A stretch of DNA of 64,000 nucleotides from Xenophilus azovorans DSM 13620. Its GTDB lineage: Bacteria; Pseudomonadota; Gammaproteobacteria; Burkholderiales; Burkholderiaceae_C. A program made the translations under genes and the position numbers. Shown piece after piece: positions 54,731 through 64,000 of the stretch. The notes under the pieces were generated by a model that worked only from the letters and a program-made list of their open reading frames with translations, searched no databases and had not been told where the DNA came from. How positions within the stretch are numbered: the first letter of the stretch is position 1; each line of letters opens with the position of its first letter. The stretch spans positions 1 through 64,000 of the forward strand of contig NZ_JQKD01000022.1 in NCBI RefSeq assembly GCF_000745855.1, written 5' to 3'.

Positions 54731-55417
54731 GTGAAAGACAGCGCTCTTGCGGGCCTGCAGGCGCGCCTGTCGCACCGCTTCTCGGATCCCGTCCTGCTGC
54801 AGCGCGCGCTGACGCACCGCAGCTACTCGTCCGACCACAACGAACGGCTGGAATTCCTGGGCGATTCGGTGCTGAGCCTGGCCGTCTCGCACCTGCTGTT
54901 CCGACGCCTGGCGCAGTTGCCCGAGGGCGACCTTTCGCGGGTGCGGGCCAACCTCGTCAAGCAGGACACCCTGCACCGCCTGGCGCTGAAGCTGGAGCTG
55001 TCGCCCCTGCTGCGCCTGGGCGAGGGCGAGGCGAAGTCCGGCGGCGCGGCGCGGCCGTCCATCCTGGCCGACGCGCTGGAAGCGGTGATCGGCGCCGTCT
55101 ACCTAGACGCCGGCTATGCCGCCGCGCAGGCGCTGGTGGAGCGCCTGTACGAGGCGGTGGAGATCAACCCCCGCATGGAGGCGGCCGGCAAGGACGCCAA
55201 GACGGAATTGCAGGAGTGGCTGCAGGGCCACAAAATGAAGCTCCCCGCCTATCGCGTGGTCGCCACGCTCGGCGCGGCCCACAAGCAGACCTTCGACGTC
55301 GAGTGCGAGGTGGCCGAGCTGGGCTTCGTCGAGCGCGGCATCGGCGGCTCGCGCCGGGCAGGCGAGCAGGCGGCCGCCGCGGCGATGCTGCTGCGCCTGA
55401 AGGCCCATCGACCCTGA
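54731..55417 (+). CDS. rnc: Ribonuclease III
   Basis: This 228-residue enzyme has a catalytic domain with the signature [16 protein letters not shown] and later acidic [13 protein letters not shown], and a C-terminal dsRNA-binding domain ([34 protein letters not shown]). It processes rRNA and double-stranded messages. GTG at 54731 is the start; it forms a tight unit with era and recO. Confidence 0.96.
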   Translation: MKDSALAGLQARLSHRFSDPVLLQRALTHRSYSSDHNERLEFLGDSVLSLAVSHLLFRRLAQLPEGDLSRVRANLVKQDTLHRLALKLELSPLLRLGEGEAKSGGAARPSILADALEAVIGAVYLDAGYAAAQALVERLYEAVEINPRMEAAGKDAKTELQEWLQGHKMKLPAYRVVATLGAAHKQTFDVECEVAELGFVERGIGGSRRAGEQAAAAAMLLRLKAHRP

Positions 55418-55428
55418 AGAACACCGCC

Positions 55429-56385
55429 ATGGCTGAACATCCCGACGCAGAAACCCCCGCGACCGACGCCGCGCGCCGCTGCGGCCTCGTGGCCATCGTC
55501 GGCAAGCCCAACGTCGGCAAGTCCACGCTGCTCAACGCGCTGGTGGGGCAGAAGATCAGCATCACCTCGCGCAAGGCGCAGACCACGCGCCACCGCATCA
55601 CCGGCGTGCGCACCCTGCCGGAACTGGAGGGCGGCGGCACGCAGTTCGTGTTCGTCGACACGCCCGGCTTCCAGACGCGCCACGGCAACGCGCTCAACCG
55701 CTCGCTCAACAAGACGGTGCTGGGCGCGGTGGCCGACGTGGACCTGGTGCTCTTCGTGGTCGAGGCCGGCCGCTTCACGCCGGCCGACGCGAAGGTGCTG
55801 GGCCTGCTGGGCAAGGACGCGCCGGTCCTCCTGGTGGCCAACAAGCTCGACACCGTGCACCGCCGCGCCGACATCGCACCCTGGCTGGCCGAGATGCAGA
55901 AGGAACACGCCTTCGCGGAGTTCGTGCCCATGTCGGCCAAGAACCCGAAGGACATCGAGCGCCTGTTCGGCATCTGCGCGAAGTACCTGCCCCAGCAGGA
56001 CTGGTGGTACGACGAGGACGAGCTGACCGACCGCAGCGAGAAGTTCCTGGCCAGCGAGACGGTGCGCGAGAAGCTGTTCCGCCTGACCGGCGACGAGCTG
56101 CCCTACACCTCCACGGTCGTCATAGACAAGTTCGAGGAGGAGCCGCCGCAGAAGAAGGGCCAGAAGCGCCTGCTGCGCATCGCCGCCACCATCGTGGTCG
56201 AGCGCGACGGCCACAAGGCCATGGTGATCGGCGACAAGGGCGACCGCATCAAGCGCATCGGCACCGAGGCGCGGCAGGAACTGGAGAAGCTCATGGACGC
56301 CAAGGTCTTCATCGAGCTGTGGGTCAAGGTGCGCTCGGGCTGGGCCGACGACGAGGCGCGGGTCCGCTCGTTCGGCTATGAATGA
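55429..56385 (+). CDS. era: GTPase Era
   Basis: This 318-residue protein has G1 ([14 protein letters not shown]), G2 ([14 protein letters not shown]), G3 (DTPGF), G4 (NKLD) and G5 (SAKN) in the N-terminal GTPase domain and a C-terminal KH domain ([19 protein letters not shown]). It binds the 3' end of 16S rRNA during 30S maturation. The stop overlaps recO by an ATGA. Confidence 0.97.
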   Translation: MAEHPDAETPATDAARRCGLVAIVGKPNVGKSTLLNALVGQKISITSRKAQTTRHRITGVRTLPELEGGGTQFVFVDTPGFQTRHGNALNRSLNKTVLGAVADVDLVLFVVEAGRFTPADAKVLGLLGKDAPVLLVANKLDTVHRRADIAPWLAEMQKEHAFAEFVPMSAKNPKDIERLFGICAKYLPQQDWWYDEDELTDRSEKFLASETVREKLFRLTGDELPYTSTVVIDKFEEEPPQKKGQKRLLRIAATIVVERDGHKAMVIGDKGDRIKRIGTEARQELEKLMDAKVFIELWVKVRSGWADDEARVRSFGYE

Positions 56386-57155
56386 AGCGCAGCTCCGTCC
56401 TGCATGAGCCGGCCTATGTGCTGCACCGCTACGACTGGAGCGAGTCCAGCCTGATCCTCGAGGCGCTGACGCGCCACCACGGCCGCATCGCGCTCGTCGC
56501 CAAGGGTGCCAAGCGGCCCAGTTCCAGCTTCCGGCCGGTGCTGCTGCCGCTGCAGCCGCTGCAGCTGGGCTACGGGGGCGACGCGGAGATCCGCACGCTG
56601 AAGTCCGCCGAATGGATGGGCGGGCACGTGATGCCCACCGGTGAGGCCCTGCTGTCGGGCTACTACCTCAACGAGCTGCTGATCCGCCTGCTGGCGCGCG
56701 ACGATGCGCATCCTCAGCTCTTCGATGCCTATGCGGGGGCCGTGCAGGTGCTCGCCGCCGCGCCGGAGGGCAGCGCGCAGGCCAGCGTGCAGGCCTCGGC
56801 CCTGCGCGCCTTCGAGCTGCTGCTGCTGCGCGAGGTGGGCCTGCTGCCGGCGCTGGACGTCCAGACCTCGACGCTGGCGCCGCTGCAGGACGCCGTGCCC
56901 TACGCGCTGCTGGCCGAGGCCGGCCTGCGCGAGGCCGGCGAGGGCGAGCCGGCGCTGGCCGGCGGCGCCTGGCGCACGCTGCACCGGTCGCTGGACGACA
57001 GCGCCCCCTTCGCCGCCACGGTGCGCGCCGTGGCCGAGCTGCCCGCCGGCGCCAGCGCCGCGCTGCGCGCGCAGCTGCGGCAACTGCTCAACTACCATTG
57101 CGGCGTCTCCACGCTGCGCACCCGGCAGCTGATGCGGGAGCTGCAAGACTTATGA
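56382..57155 (+). CDS. recO: DNA repair protein RecO
   Basis: This 257-residue protein has the RecO N-terminal OB-fold pattern ([33 protein letters not shown]) and helical C-terminal domain ([31 protein letters not shown]). It helps load RecA in the RecFOR pathway. It has no zinc-binding Cys cluster, as in E. coli RecO. The end overlaps pdxJ by 4 bases. Confidence 0.95.
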   Translation: MKRSSVLHEPAYVLHRYDWSESSLILEALTRHHGRIALVAKGAKRPSSSFRPVLLPLQPLQLGYGGDAEIRTLKSAEWMGGHVMPTGEALLSGYYLNELLIRLLARDDAHPQLFDAYAGAVQVLAAAPEGSAQASVQASALRAFELLLLREVGLLPALDVQTSTLAPLQDAVPYALLAEAGLREAGEGEPALAGGAWRTLHRSLDDSAPFAATVRAVAELPAGASAALRAQLRQLLNYHCGVSTLRTRQLMRELQDL

Positions 57156-57931
57156 GCGTCGTCATTCCTTCGTCCCGTACCTCCCTGTCGGTCAACCTGA
57201 ACAAGGTGGCGCTGGTGCGCAACACGCGGCACCTGGGCATCCCCAGCGTGACCTACGCCGCCGCGCTGTGCCTGGATGCCGGCGCCCACGGCATCACGGT
57301 CCACCCGCGGCCCGACGGGCGCCACATCCGCGCGCAGGACGTGGCCGACCTCTCCGCCCTGCTGCAGCGCGACTGGCCGCGGGCCGAGTTCAACATCGAG
57401 GGCAACCCCTTCCACAACCTGATGGACTTCGTGCGCGAGTTCCGGCCGCACCAGGCCACCTTCGTGCCCGACAGCGAGGACCAGTTCACCAGCGACCACG
57501 GCTGGCGCTTCCCGGAGGACCTGGCCCGCCTGAAACCCCTGGTGGCCGAGGCCCGCGCGCTGGGCGTGCGGGTGAGCCTGTTCATGGACCCGGAGCCCGA
57601 GCAGATGGCCGAGGCACGCGCCACCGGCGCTGACCGCGTCGAGCTGTACACCGAGGGCTACGCCGCCTCGCGCGGCACCTCGCGCGCCGGGCCGGTGCTG
57701 TCGCAGTACGCGGCCGCCGCACGCGCGGCGCAGGCCGTGGGCCTGCAGGTCAACGCCGGCCACGACCTCAGCCGCGACAACCTCACGCTGTTCCTGCAGG
57801 CGGTGCCGGGCATCCGGGAGGTGTCGATCGGCCACGCCTTCATCGCCGATGCGCTGGAGTCTGGCTACGCCGCGACCACGCGCGACTACCTGCGCTGCAT
57901 CGACGAGGCCTACGGCGGCGCCGTCGCATGA
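57152..57931 (+). CDS. pdxJ: Pyridoxine 5'-phosphate synthase
   Basis: This 259-residue TIM-barrel enzyme joins deoxyxylulose phosphate and amino-acetone phosphate to form PNP. It has [73 protein letters not shown] and the closing [11 protein letters not shown]. It is translated between recO and acpS, with 4-base overlaps on both sides. Confidence 0.97.
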   Translation: MSVVIPSSRTSLSVNLNKVALVRNTRHLGIPSVTYAAALCLDAGAHGITVHPRPDGRHIRAQDVADLSALLQRDWPRAEFNIEGNPFHNLMDFVREFRPHQATFVPDSEDQFTSDHGWRFPEDLARLKPLVAEARALGVRVSLFMDPEPEQMAEARATGADRVELYTEGYAASRGTSRAGPVLSQYAAAARAAQAVGLQVNAGHDLSRDNLTLFLQAVPGIREVSIGHAFIADALESGYAATTRDYLRCIDEAYGGAVA

Positions 57932-58320
57932 TCCACGGCATCGGCACCGACCTGTGCGACATCCGCCGCATCGAGGCGACCTTCCGGCGGCAGGGCGAGC
58001 GCTTCGCGCTGCGCGTCCTGGGCGATGCGGAGCTGGCCGTCTGGCGCGCCCGCAGCGCCCGCTGGCCGAAGCGCGGCCTGCGCTACCTGGCCACGCGCTT
58101 CTCGGCCAAGGAGGCCTTCAGCAAGGCCATCGGCCTGGGCATGCATGCGCCGATGGGCTGGCGCCTGTGCGAGATCCTCAACGAGCCCGGCGGCAAGCCG
58201 CGCATCGTGCTGCACGATCCGCTGAAGGGCTGGTTCGAGGCGCAGGGCCTGGCGGCGCACGTGACGGTGACCGACGAGGCGGACTACGCGGCCAGTTTCG
58301 TCGTGGTCGAAAAAACATGA
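57928..58320 (+). CDS. acpS: Holo-ACP synthase
   Basis: This 130-residue phosphopantetheinyl transferase has the family motifs [14 protein letters not shown] and [15 protein letters not shown], and loads the CoA arm onto the Ser of ACP encoded at 44.9 kb. It overlaps pdxJ by 4 bases. It is followed by 174 bp with GC-rich hairpins before nagZ. Confidence 0.95.
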   Translation: MIHGIGTDLCDIRRIEATFRRQGERFALRVLGDAELAVWRARSARWPKRGLRYLATRFSAKEAFSKAIGLGMHAPMGWRLCEILNEPGGKPRIVLHDPLKGWFEAQGLAAHVTVTDEADYAASFVVVEKT

Positions 58321-58335
58321 CCCACCCCAGTCTGC

Positions 58336-58374
58336 GCGGATTTCGTTCCGCTTCGCCAACCCCCTTCCAGGGGG
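58336..58374. repeat. GC-rich hairpin sequence between acpS and nagZ
   Basis: The acpS-nagZ gap contains GCGGA-TTTCGT-TCCGC (58336-58351) followed by CCCCC-TTCCA-GGGGG (58360-58374). This combination of a TTCGTTCCGCTTCGCC block and a C5/G5 hairpin resembles palindromic repeats I recall between Comamonadaceae genes. It has no T-tract after it, so it is not an obvious terminator. No second full copy was found in this window. Confidence 0.4.
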
Positions 58375-58494
58375 CACGCTCAGCGGCCTGGCGGAGCCAG
58401 TTCCGCGAGCGTTCCCGCATGGCCTGCTCCGCGGCCTTCTGTTCCGTTGCGCTTCGTGTGCCGTGGGTGGTGCGGCGTGTCACGGATGACTGAC

Positions 58495-59502
58495 ATGAGC
58501 GAGTTTTTCCACCGTCCCCTGATCATCGACGTCGCCGGCACCGCGCTGACCGACGACGACCGCCGGCGCCTTACGCATCCGCTGGTCGGCGGCGTCATCC
58601 ATTTCGCGCGCAACTGGGAAGGCCGGGCGCAGATGACGGCGCTCAATGCCGAGATCAAATCGCTGCGGCCCGACCTGTTGATCTGCGTGGACCACGAGGG
58701 CGGACGCGTGCAGCGCTTCCGCACCGACGGCTTCACGCGGCTGCCCTCCATGCGCTCGCTGGGCGAGGCGTGGATGCAGGACCCGATGCGCGCCACGCAG
58801 CAGGCCAGCGCCCTCGGCCACACGCTGGCGAGCGAACTGCGCGCCGTGGGCGTGGACTTCAGCTTCGCGCCGGTGCTCGATCTGGACCACGGCGAAAGCA
58901 GCGTCATCGGCGACCGCAGCTTCCACCGCGACCCGCGCGTGGTGACGCTGCTGGCCAAGAGCGTGATGCACGGCATGCTGCGCGCCGGCATGTCCTGCTG
59001 CGGCAAGCACTTTCCCGGCCACGGGTACGTCCAGGCCGATTCGCACGTGGCGATCCCCGTCGACCGGCGCAGCCTCAAGGCCATCCTGGCGGAAGACGCG
59101 AAGCCGTTCGAATGGCTGAGCGACACGCTGGGCGCCGTGATGCCGGCGCACGTGATCTACAGCCGGGTCGATCCGCGGCCTGCCGGGTTCTCGCGCCGGT
59201 GGCTGCAGGACATCCTGCGCGGCCGGCTCGGCTTCGAGGGCGCGATCTTCAGCGACGACCTGAGCATGGAGGCCGGCCGCTACATCGAAGGGCGCGTCCT
59301 GAGTTTCGCCGAGGCCGCCTGCGCCGCGCTGGAGGCCGGCTGCGACCTGGTTCTTCTGTGCAACCAGAGCCCGGCCGAGGGTGGGGTGCTGGACCGCTTT
59401 CTGGACGACATGGACAGGAGGACGGCATCCGGCGAATGGGCGCCAGCCGCCGATAGCGAGATCCGGCGGCGGCAGTTGATGCCGCGAAGAGGCCTGGAAT
59501 GA
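58495..59502 (+). CDS. nagZ: Beta-N-acetylhexosaminidase NagZ
   Basis: This 335-residue GH3 enzyme has the sequence KHFPGHG at about 171-177 carrying the His of the catalytic Asp/His pair, DHEGGRVQRFR, and the nucleophile Asp in FSDDLSMEA. It cleaves GlcNAc from muropeptides in the cytoplasm during cell-wall recycling. The Met at 58495 is chosen; Met 58486 adds three residues. The end overlaps the glycosyltransferase gene by 4 bases. Confidence 0.95.
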   Translation: MSEFFHRPLIIDVAGTALTDDDRRRLTHPLVGGVIHFARNWEGRAQMTALNAEIKSLRPDLLICVDHEGGRVQRFRTDGFTRLPSMRSLGEAWMQDPMRATQQASALGHTLASELRAVGVDFSFAPVLDLDHGESSVIGDRSFHRDPRVVTLLAKSVMHGMLRAGMSCCGKHFPGHGYVQADSHVAIPVDRRSLKAILAEDAKPFEWLSDTLGAVMPAHVIYSRVDPRPAGFSRRWLQDILRGRLGFEGAIFSDDLSMEAGRYIEGRVLSFAEAACAALEAGCDLVLLCNQSPAEGGVLDRFLDDMDRRTASGEWAPAADSEIRRRQLMPRRGLE

Positions 59503-60356
59503 ACACAGCGAACAGGTTGTCGCTTCAGCACATCGATCTGGTCGTGCCCTACAGGGAGGCGTCGGCAGAGCGCCGCGACAACCTCTATGGCGTGCTGCGT
59601 CATCTGGTGGCCACCTACAGCGACTGCCGCATCTGGCTCATGGAGGCGGATGCACGCCCGCATTTCGAGTGGGCGCGCATCGGGGATGCTTCGGTCCGCC
59701 ATGTCTTCGTTCACCACGACGGGCCGTTTCCCAAGGCGCGTCTGTGCAACATGGGCGTGCGGCTGGCGAACAGCCCCGTCGTCTGCCTGCACGACGCCGA
59801 TTCCGTTGCCATGCCAACGGCGCTGGCGGGTGCGGTGAATGGACTGCTGCACGGCGCAACGTCCGACGCCATCTGTCCCTACTGGCCGGTCGTCAATGTC
59901 GAGGGCTCGCTCAGGCAGCGTTTCCTGGAGACAGGAGATGTCGGCGCGCTGCATTCGCTCGATCCCGCGGCGTTGCCGCCGGAAGCCGCATTGCTGTATG
60001 CCTCGGCCAACGGTGGCGTGGTGCTGTTCAAGCGTCAGGACTACCTTCGCGTGGGCGGCTACAACGAACGCCTGGAAGGCTGGGGCGGCGAAGACGACGA
60101 ACTGCTGAACCGGGCCACGCGGCTGGGTGTGCGTTGGCATTCCTTCACCCCGCCGCTGATCCATCTGCACCACGATACCGCGTCTCGCAGCGAATGGATT
60201 CAAGCCACCCGCGACAGCGATAACATCCGGCACGCCGATGCCATTCAGAGCATGTCGGACGAGGCGCTGCAGGCGCTGGTGACCGAGTTGTCGACCCAGT
60301 TCGGACCGGTCGATCGCATCGCGCCGCCGGTGGAATTCAGCAAGCCCGGCGACTGA
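59499..60356 (+). CDS. Glycosyltransferase, GT2/GT7C-like (galactosyltransferase family)
   Basis: This 285-residue soluble protein has the layout of a GT-A transferase: IDLVVPYREASAERRDNL, then ARLCNMGVRLANSPVVCLHDADS with the DxD-type metal motif, ANGGVVLFKRQDYLRVGGYNERL and WGGEDDELLNRATRLG. The last two match the C-terminal domain of beta-1,4-galactosyltransferase-like enzymes. The acceptor is unknown. GC content and codon choice are lower and looser than in nagZ. It is coupled to nagZ by an ATGA but ends 20 bp inside the convergent FkbM gene. Confidence 0.85.
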   Translation: MNTANRLSLQHIDLVVPYREASAERRDNLYGVLRHLVATYSDCRIWLMEADARPHFEWARIGDASVRHVFVHHDGPFPKARLCNMGVRLANSPVVCLHDADSVAMPTALAGAVNGLLHGATSDAICPYWPVVNVEGSLRQRFLETGDVGALHSLDPAALPPEAALLYASANGGVVLFKRQDYLRVGGYNERLEGWGGEDDELLNRATRLGVRWHSFTPPLIHLHHDTASRSEWIQATRDSDNIRHADAIQSMSDEALQALVTELSTQFGPVDRIAPPVEFSKPGD

Positions 60357-61203
60357 CGCGGGCCTGATCCCAAGGGTGGGTCGCCCAGACGCGCTGCGTG
60401 GGCAGATAGCGCATCACGCCGTCGTCGACGCCGGCACGGGACATGCTGCTCACCTCGAAGCGCTCCTCCGGCAGGCACAGCATGTCGAAGGAATAGTCGT
60501 TGAAGATGTCGTCGCTGCGCCCCAGCCAGTTGGAGGCCCAGAACATCGGCGTGATGTAGTACCAGCAGACGTAGCCTTGCGGCTCCAGCAGCGCCACGAC
60601 GGCATTGCGCACTTCCTGGGTGTTGATTTCCACGTAGACGGCCGGACGGCAGCGTGCAAGGGTCTGCGTCGCGCCTTCCAGTACCTCGACCTCGAAGCCC
60701 TCCACATCGGCTTTGAGCAGATCAAGGCGATCGAGTGCGAGGGCGTCGATGGAAGTCAGGGCAACGGTCTCGGTGGCTCCTGCCCAAGGCTTCTTCGCAG
60801 ATGCGCCACCGAAATTGAAAGGCTGCCCGGGATCGGGCAGCGGGAACTCGACCCGCCCCGGTACAGAGCCCACCGCCTGCTGCACAGCCCGCACGTTCAG
60901 GCAGTCGTTGGCCACCAGATTGGCGCACAGCAACTGGAAGGTATGCCGCGCGGGCTCGAAGGCGTATACCGTGCCCGCGGAGCCCACGCGCTGCGAGAAC
61001 CAGAGCGTGTGAGAGCCGATGTTGGCGCCGGCTTCCAGCACCGTGTCGCCCGGCAGCACCATTTGATCGAAGAGCCGGATCTCCGCCTCCGACCATTCGC
61101 CGTAGAGCCGCAGGCTTTGGCCGATGTACAGATCGTTGGGATTGACGAAGAAACGGCCGTGGCGGGCAGCCACGAGCCGGTAGAACGGCATCTTGGCGGA
61201 CAT
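60337..61203 (-). CDS. FkbM-family methyltransferase
   Basis: This 288-residue protein has the SAM-binding motif VLEAGANIGSHTLWFS, EPARHTFQLLCANLVANDC, the FkbM signature DLLKADVEGFEVEVLEGA and AVYVEINTQE. Such enzymes methylate hydroxyls of sugars or small metabolites. It lies 4 bp after the lysS stop on the same strand and meets the glycosyltransferase gene tail to tail, so the pair may modify the same glycan. Its base composition is also milder than that of lysS. Confidence 0.88.
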   Translation of the reverse strand: MSAKMPFYRLVAARHGRFFVNPNDLYIGQSLRLYGEWSEAEIRLFDQMVLPGDTVLEAGANIGSHTLWFSQRVGSAGTVYAFEPARHTFQLLCANLVANDCLNVRAVQQAVGSVPGRVEFPLPDPGQPFNFGGASAKKPWAGATETVALTSIDALALDRLDLLKADVEGFEVEVLEGATQTLARCRPAVYVEINTQEVRNAVVALLEPQGYVCWYYITPMFWASNWLGRSDDIFNDYSFDMLCLPEERFEVSSMSRAGVDDGVMRYLPTQRVWATHPWDQARVSRRAC

Positions 61204-61207
61204 GGCT

Positions 61208-62731
61208 TCAGCCTTCGCGCCGCAGGGCGGGAAACAGGATCACGTCGCGGATGCTGGGCGAATCGGTCAGCAGCATCATGAAGCGGTCGATGCCGATGCC
61301 GCAGCCGCCGGTGGGCGGCATGCCGTATTCCAGGGCGCGAACGAAGTCGTGGTCGAAGTACATCGCCTCGTCGTCGCCGGCGTCCTTGGCGTTCACCTGA
61401 GCATTGAAGCGGGCGGCCTGGTCCTCGGCGTCGTTCAGTTCGGAAAAGCCGTTGCCGAACTCGCGGCCGGTGATGTACAGCTCGAAGCGCTCGGTCACTT
61501 CCGGCCGCTCGTCGTTGGCGCGCGCCAGCGGCGAGATCTCGGTCGGGTGCTCCATGATGAAAGTGGGCTGCCAGAGCTTCTCTTCCACCGTCTCCTCGAA
61601 GTACATCACCTGCAGGCTGGCCAGGCTGCGCGCGGCGAGGCGGTCCTTCTCTTCCGAGAGGCCCTGCTTCCTCAGCGCGGCGATCAGCCAGTCGCGGTCG
61701 TCCACCCTGTCGCCGGCATCGGTGTGCTTGAGGATGGCCTCGCGGATGGTCAGGCGCTCGAAGGGCGCGGCGAGATCCACCGGCCTACCCTGGTAGCTCA
61801 GCTGCAGCGTGCCCACGGCTTTCTGCGCCGCGTCGCGGATCAGCGCCTCGGTGAAGTCCATCAGGTCGCGGTAGTTCCACCAGGCCGCGTAGAACTCCAT
61901 CATCGTGAACTCGGGGTTGTGGCGGACCGAGATGCCTTCGTTGCGGAAGTTGCGGTTGATCTCGAACACGCGCTCGAAGCCGCCGACGATCAGGCGCTTG
62001 AGGTACAGCTCCGGCGCGATGCGCAGGTACATCTCCTGGTCCAGCGCGTTGTGGTGCGTGACGAAGGGCTTGGCGTTGGCGCCGCCGGGAATGGGGTGGA
62101 GCATGGGCGTCTCCACCTCCAGGAAGCCGTGCTCGACCATGAAGGCGCGGATGCCCGACACCGCCCTGCTGCGCGCCACGAAGCGCGCGCGCGCGGCGTC
62201 GTCGGTGATCAGGTCGACATAGCGCTGGCGGTACTTCTGCTCCTGGTCGGCCATGCCGTGGAACTTGTCCGGCAGCGGGCGCAGGCTCTTGGTCAGCAGG
62301 CGCAGCGTCGTCACCTTGACCGACAGCTCGCCGGTCTTGGTCTTCATCAGCGTGCCCTCGGCGCCGAGGATGTCGCCCAGGTCCCACTTCTTGAAGTCGG
62401 CGTACACCTCCTCGCCGACCGCGTCGCGCGTGACGTAGAGCTGGATGCGGCCGGTGGCGTCCTGCAGCGTCGCGAAGCTGGCCTTGCCCATCACGCGCTT
62501 GAGCATCATGCGCCCGGCGACGCTGACGGCGACCGGCGCCGCCTCCAGCGCCTCGGCGCCCGTGTCGCCGTGGGCCGCCAGCAGAGCGGCGGCGCGGTCG
62601 GCGGGCTTGAAGTCGTTGGGGAAGGCGACGCCCTTGCCTTCGGCCTGGCCTGCCCGCAGGGCCCTGAGTTTTTCGCGCCGTTCGGCGATCAACTGGTTGT
62701 CATCGGGCGGGCTGGCGGGGGCGTCGGACAT
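61208..62731 (-). CDS. lysS: Lysyl-tRNA synthetase, class II
   Basis: This 507-residue enzyme has the N-terminal OB-fold anticodon domain ([21 protein letters not shown]) and the class II core: motif 1 near [21 protein letters not shown], motif 2 [20 protein letters not shown] and motif 3 [22 protein letters not shown]. It charges tRNA-Lys. Length and motifs are complete. The start at 62731 has a GAAGG-like site upstream on its strand. Confidence 0.97.
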   Translation of the reverse strand: MSDAPASPPDDNQLIAERREKLRALRAGQAEGKGVAFPNDFKPADRAAALLAAHGDTGAEALEAAPVAVSVAGRMMLKRVMGKASFATLQDATGRIQLYVTRDAVGEEVYADFKKWDLGDILGAEGTLMKTKTGELSVKVTTLRLLTKSLRPLPDKFHGMADQEQKYRQRYVDLITDDAARARFVARSRAVSGIRAFMVEHGFLEVETPMLHPIPGGANAKPFVTHHNALDQEMYLRIAPELYLKRLIVGGFERVFEINRNFRNEGISVRHNPEFTMMEFYAAWWNYRDLMDFTEALIRDAAQKAVGTLQLSYQGRPVDLAAPFERLTIREAILKHTDAGDRVDDRDWLIAALRKQGLSEEKDRLAARSLASLQVMYFEETVEEKLWQPTFIMEHPTEISPLARANDERPEVTERFELYITGREFGNGFSELNDAEDQAARFNAQVNAKDAGDDEAMYFDHDFVRALEYGMPPTGGCGIGIDRFMMLLTDSPSIRDVILFPALRREG

Positions 62732-62847
62732 GAGAAGGAAAAACCGGGTGGCGTCGAAAAGCGAACCCGCCATTTTATCGGCTGCGGGGTCCGGGCAGCT
62801 ATCAAGAAAAGGTGCCTCGGTCAATCGCTTCGCGCTTGCCCGATCAC

Positions 62848-62882
62848 CGAGGGGGATGCTTTTGTCTTGGGGCGGCCCGGCG
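62848..62882. repeat. Repeat related to the one inside the acyl-CoA dehydrogenase
   Basis: In the 165-bp gap between lysS and the LON-domain gene, CCGAGGGGGA is followed 8 bases later by CTTGGGGCGGCCCGGCG (62866-62882). Both blocks also occur, in the same order, in the reverse complement of 2571-2652; the second block is identical over 17 bases. It therefore belongs to a dispersed intergenic family. Confidence 0.6.
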
Positions 62883-62896
62883 ACAAAAAAAGAGCG

Positions 62897-63547
62897 CTAT
62901 TCCTTGACGATGCCGGTGCGCGCCAGCAGGTCGCTCACCAGTTCCAGCCGCATCAGCGGGCTGCCCAGCTCCATCAGCCGCTGCTTCAGCTCGGGCTGCA
63001 GCGGCAGCAGCTCGCACCAGCGGTTGGCGACCCAGCCGCAGTCGTCGAAGTGGTAGGGCGGTGCGACGGGCAGGCGGACCGCGGCGTTCTCGTGCGCCTT
63101 GCGCTCCTCCAGGGTGCGCACGAGGCGGCGCAGCGCGTCGGCCGCATGCTGCAGGTCCTGCGGCACCGGCATGGACACGTCGTCCGGCATCGGTTCGACC
63201 TCGGCCGTCCACAGGCCGTGCTTGTGCAGTTCGCTGCCGCGGATGCGGAAGCGCCGCGTGCCCACGCATTCGATGTGCATCAGCCCCGGCTGCGGCGAGG
63301 CGAGCTGCGAGATCGTCGCCAGCGTGCCGATGCTGGCGAACTGCTCGGCCTCGGCGCCCGGCACGCGCACTTCGGCGCCCTGGGTGAGCCCAACCACGCC
63401 GAAGGGTAGCCCCGCCTTGTGGCAGCGGCCGATCATGTCCAGGTAGCGCACCTCGAAGATGCGCAGCGGCAGCAGGCCGCCGGGGAACAGCACCGTGCCC
63501 AGGGGGAACAGCGGGATGGAGAGCGGGGGTGGGGAAGAGGCGGTCAT
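62897..63547 (-). CDS. LON substrate-binding domain protein
   Basis: This is a 216-residue protein with only the N-terminal LON domain: IPLFPLGTVLFPGGLLPLRIFEVRYLDMI at the start, GTLATISQ, and GTRRFRI. The ATPase and protease parts of Lon are absent, so it is a stand-alone member of the YcaO-neighbour/LON-substrate-binding family, which may recognise unfolded protein or act as an adaptor. It is divergent from the YggT gene, with starts 50 bp apart. Confidence 0.9.
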   Translation of the reverse strand: MTASSPPPLSIPLFPLGTVLFPGGLLPLRIFEVRYLDMIGRCHKAGLPFGVVGLTQGAEVRVPGAEAEQFASIGTLATISQLASPQPGLMHIECVGTRRFRIRGSELHKHGLWTAEVEPMPDDVSMPVPQDLQHAADALRRLVRTLEERKAHENAAVRLPVAPPYHFDDCGWVANRWCELLPLQPELKQRLMELGSPLMRLELVSDLLARTGIVKE

Positions 63548-63597
63548 GGGCGAAGGGGCGTGGCTATCATCGCACTCCCTTCCCCTGCGCGCCGCTG

Positions 63598-64000
63598 ATG
63601 TTCTACCAGATCCCATCCTTCCTGCTGGACGTGATCGTCGGCCTGCTCGGCTGTGCCTGCCTGCTGCGGCTGTACATGCAGTACCACCGGGTGCCCTTCG
63701 GCAATCCGCTCGGGCGCTTCGTGTTCGCGCTCACCGACTGGATCGTGGTGCCGCTGCGCCGCATCGTGCCCGCTGCCGGCAAGTGGGACCTCGCCAGCGC
63801 CATCGCCGCCTGGCTGCTGGTGATGGCGAAGTACCTGCTGCTGATGCTGCTGTTCGGCGCGATGCGGATGACGGTGCTGCCGCTGCTGTCGCTGTTCGGG
63901 CTGATGCAGCTCGCCGTCTCGGGGCTGACGGCGCTGCTGGTGGTCTACGCGGTGCTGTCGTGGGTGCCGGGCGCCTCGCCGCTGCTCAAGGACCTGGTGG
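63598..64000 (+). CDS. yggT: YggT family integral membrane protein, N-terminal part
   Basis: The gene starts at ATG 63598 and runs off the right edge after 134 residues. It has the YggT pattern: a first helix (LDVIVGLLGCACLLRLYM), the motif VPFGNPLGRFVFALTDWIVVPLRRIVP, then hydrophobic helices and the start of the second half (YAVLSWVPGAS). YggT proteins have a role in osmotic or division-linked processes that is poorly known. TATCAT at about 63564 could be a -10. Confidence 0.9.
   Translation, partial: MFYQIPSFLLDVIVGLLGCACLLRLYMQYHRVPFGNPLGRFVFALTDWIVVPLRRIVPAAGKWDLASAIAAWLLVMAKYLLLMLLFGAMRMTVLPLLSLFGLMQLAVSGLTALLVVYAVLSWVPGASPLLKDLV

Noticed and set aside
58378-58494. Nearly 120 bp before nagZ as coding (frame opening at 58447)
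   Set aside because: The predicted residues (MRFVCRGWCGVSRM) do not match NagZ N-termini, and the sequence continues the GC-rich repeat-like gap; the start at 58495 fits the family.

Overview
The window is high-GC DNA with dense, short-spaced genes from a betaproteobacterium of the order Burkholderiales, most likely family Comamonadaceae. This rests on gene order (algZ-algR next to argH; the rpmF-plsX-fabHDG-acpP-fabF-rpoE-rseAB-mucD-lepA-lepB-rnc-era-recO-pdxJ-acpS-nagZ chain), on protein types (a TTT solute receptor, an AlgR/AlgZ pair) and on intergenic palindromes that I recall as common in that family. No database search was possible. No tRNA, rRNA, CRISPR array or prophage was seen.

Region 1 (1-11.6 kb) is catabolic and accessory. 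An IS3-family element runs off the left edge and has cut a TauE/SafE-type permease gene. After an SDR gene comes a minus-strand operon running from about 9.83 to 1.23 kb: enoyl-CoA hydratase, feruloyl-CoA-synthase-like ligase, SDR dehydrogenase, TTT receptor, tannase/feruloyl-esterase lipoprotein, acyl-CoA dehydrogenase and MarR regulator. A divergent amidohydrolase gene faces it. Together these fit a complete hydroxycinnamate (ester) pathway of the CoA-dependent beta-oxidation/hydrolytic type known from couLMNO-couR of Rhodococcus. A 7-bp inverted repeat sits inside the promoter spacer between the divergent units and is the likely MarR operator.

Region 2 (11.8-30.7 kb) holds an uncharacterised membrane protein, a small protein with L7/L12-like features, an AI-2E-type permease, the AlgR/AlgZ-type two-component pair, argH, a rhomboid protease with a C-terminal repeat region, ppc and hemC-hemD-hemX-hemY. 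It ends with an isolated wza-wzc pair behind an AT-rich promoter region. The Wzc kinase has Gln in place of the Walker A Lys.

Region 3 (30.7-40.5 kb) holds rne with a long leader, divergent rluC, a HAD phosphatase, a Rieske protein, sppA, an MFS transporter, an RsmI-like methyltransferase, maf and yceD.

Region 4 (40.5-59.5 kb) is the conserved fatty-acid, envelope-stress and translation chain. It runs rpmF to fabF, the rpoE/rseA/rseB/mucD envelope-stress unit, a 500-bp gap with a candidate small RNA and DnaA-box-like motifs, then lepA to nagZ.

Region 5 (59.5-64 kb) holds a glycosyltransferase and a FkbM methyltransferase that meet tail to tail, lysS, a LON-domain protein and the start of a YggT-family gene cut by the right edge.
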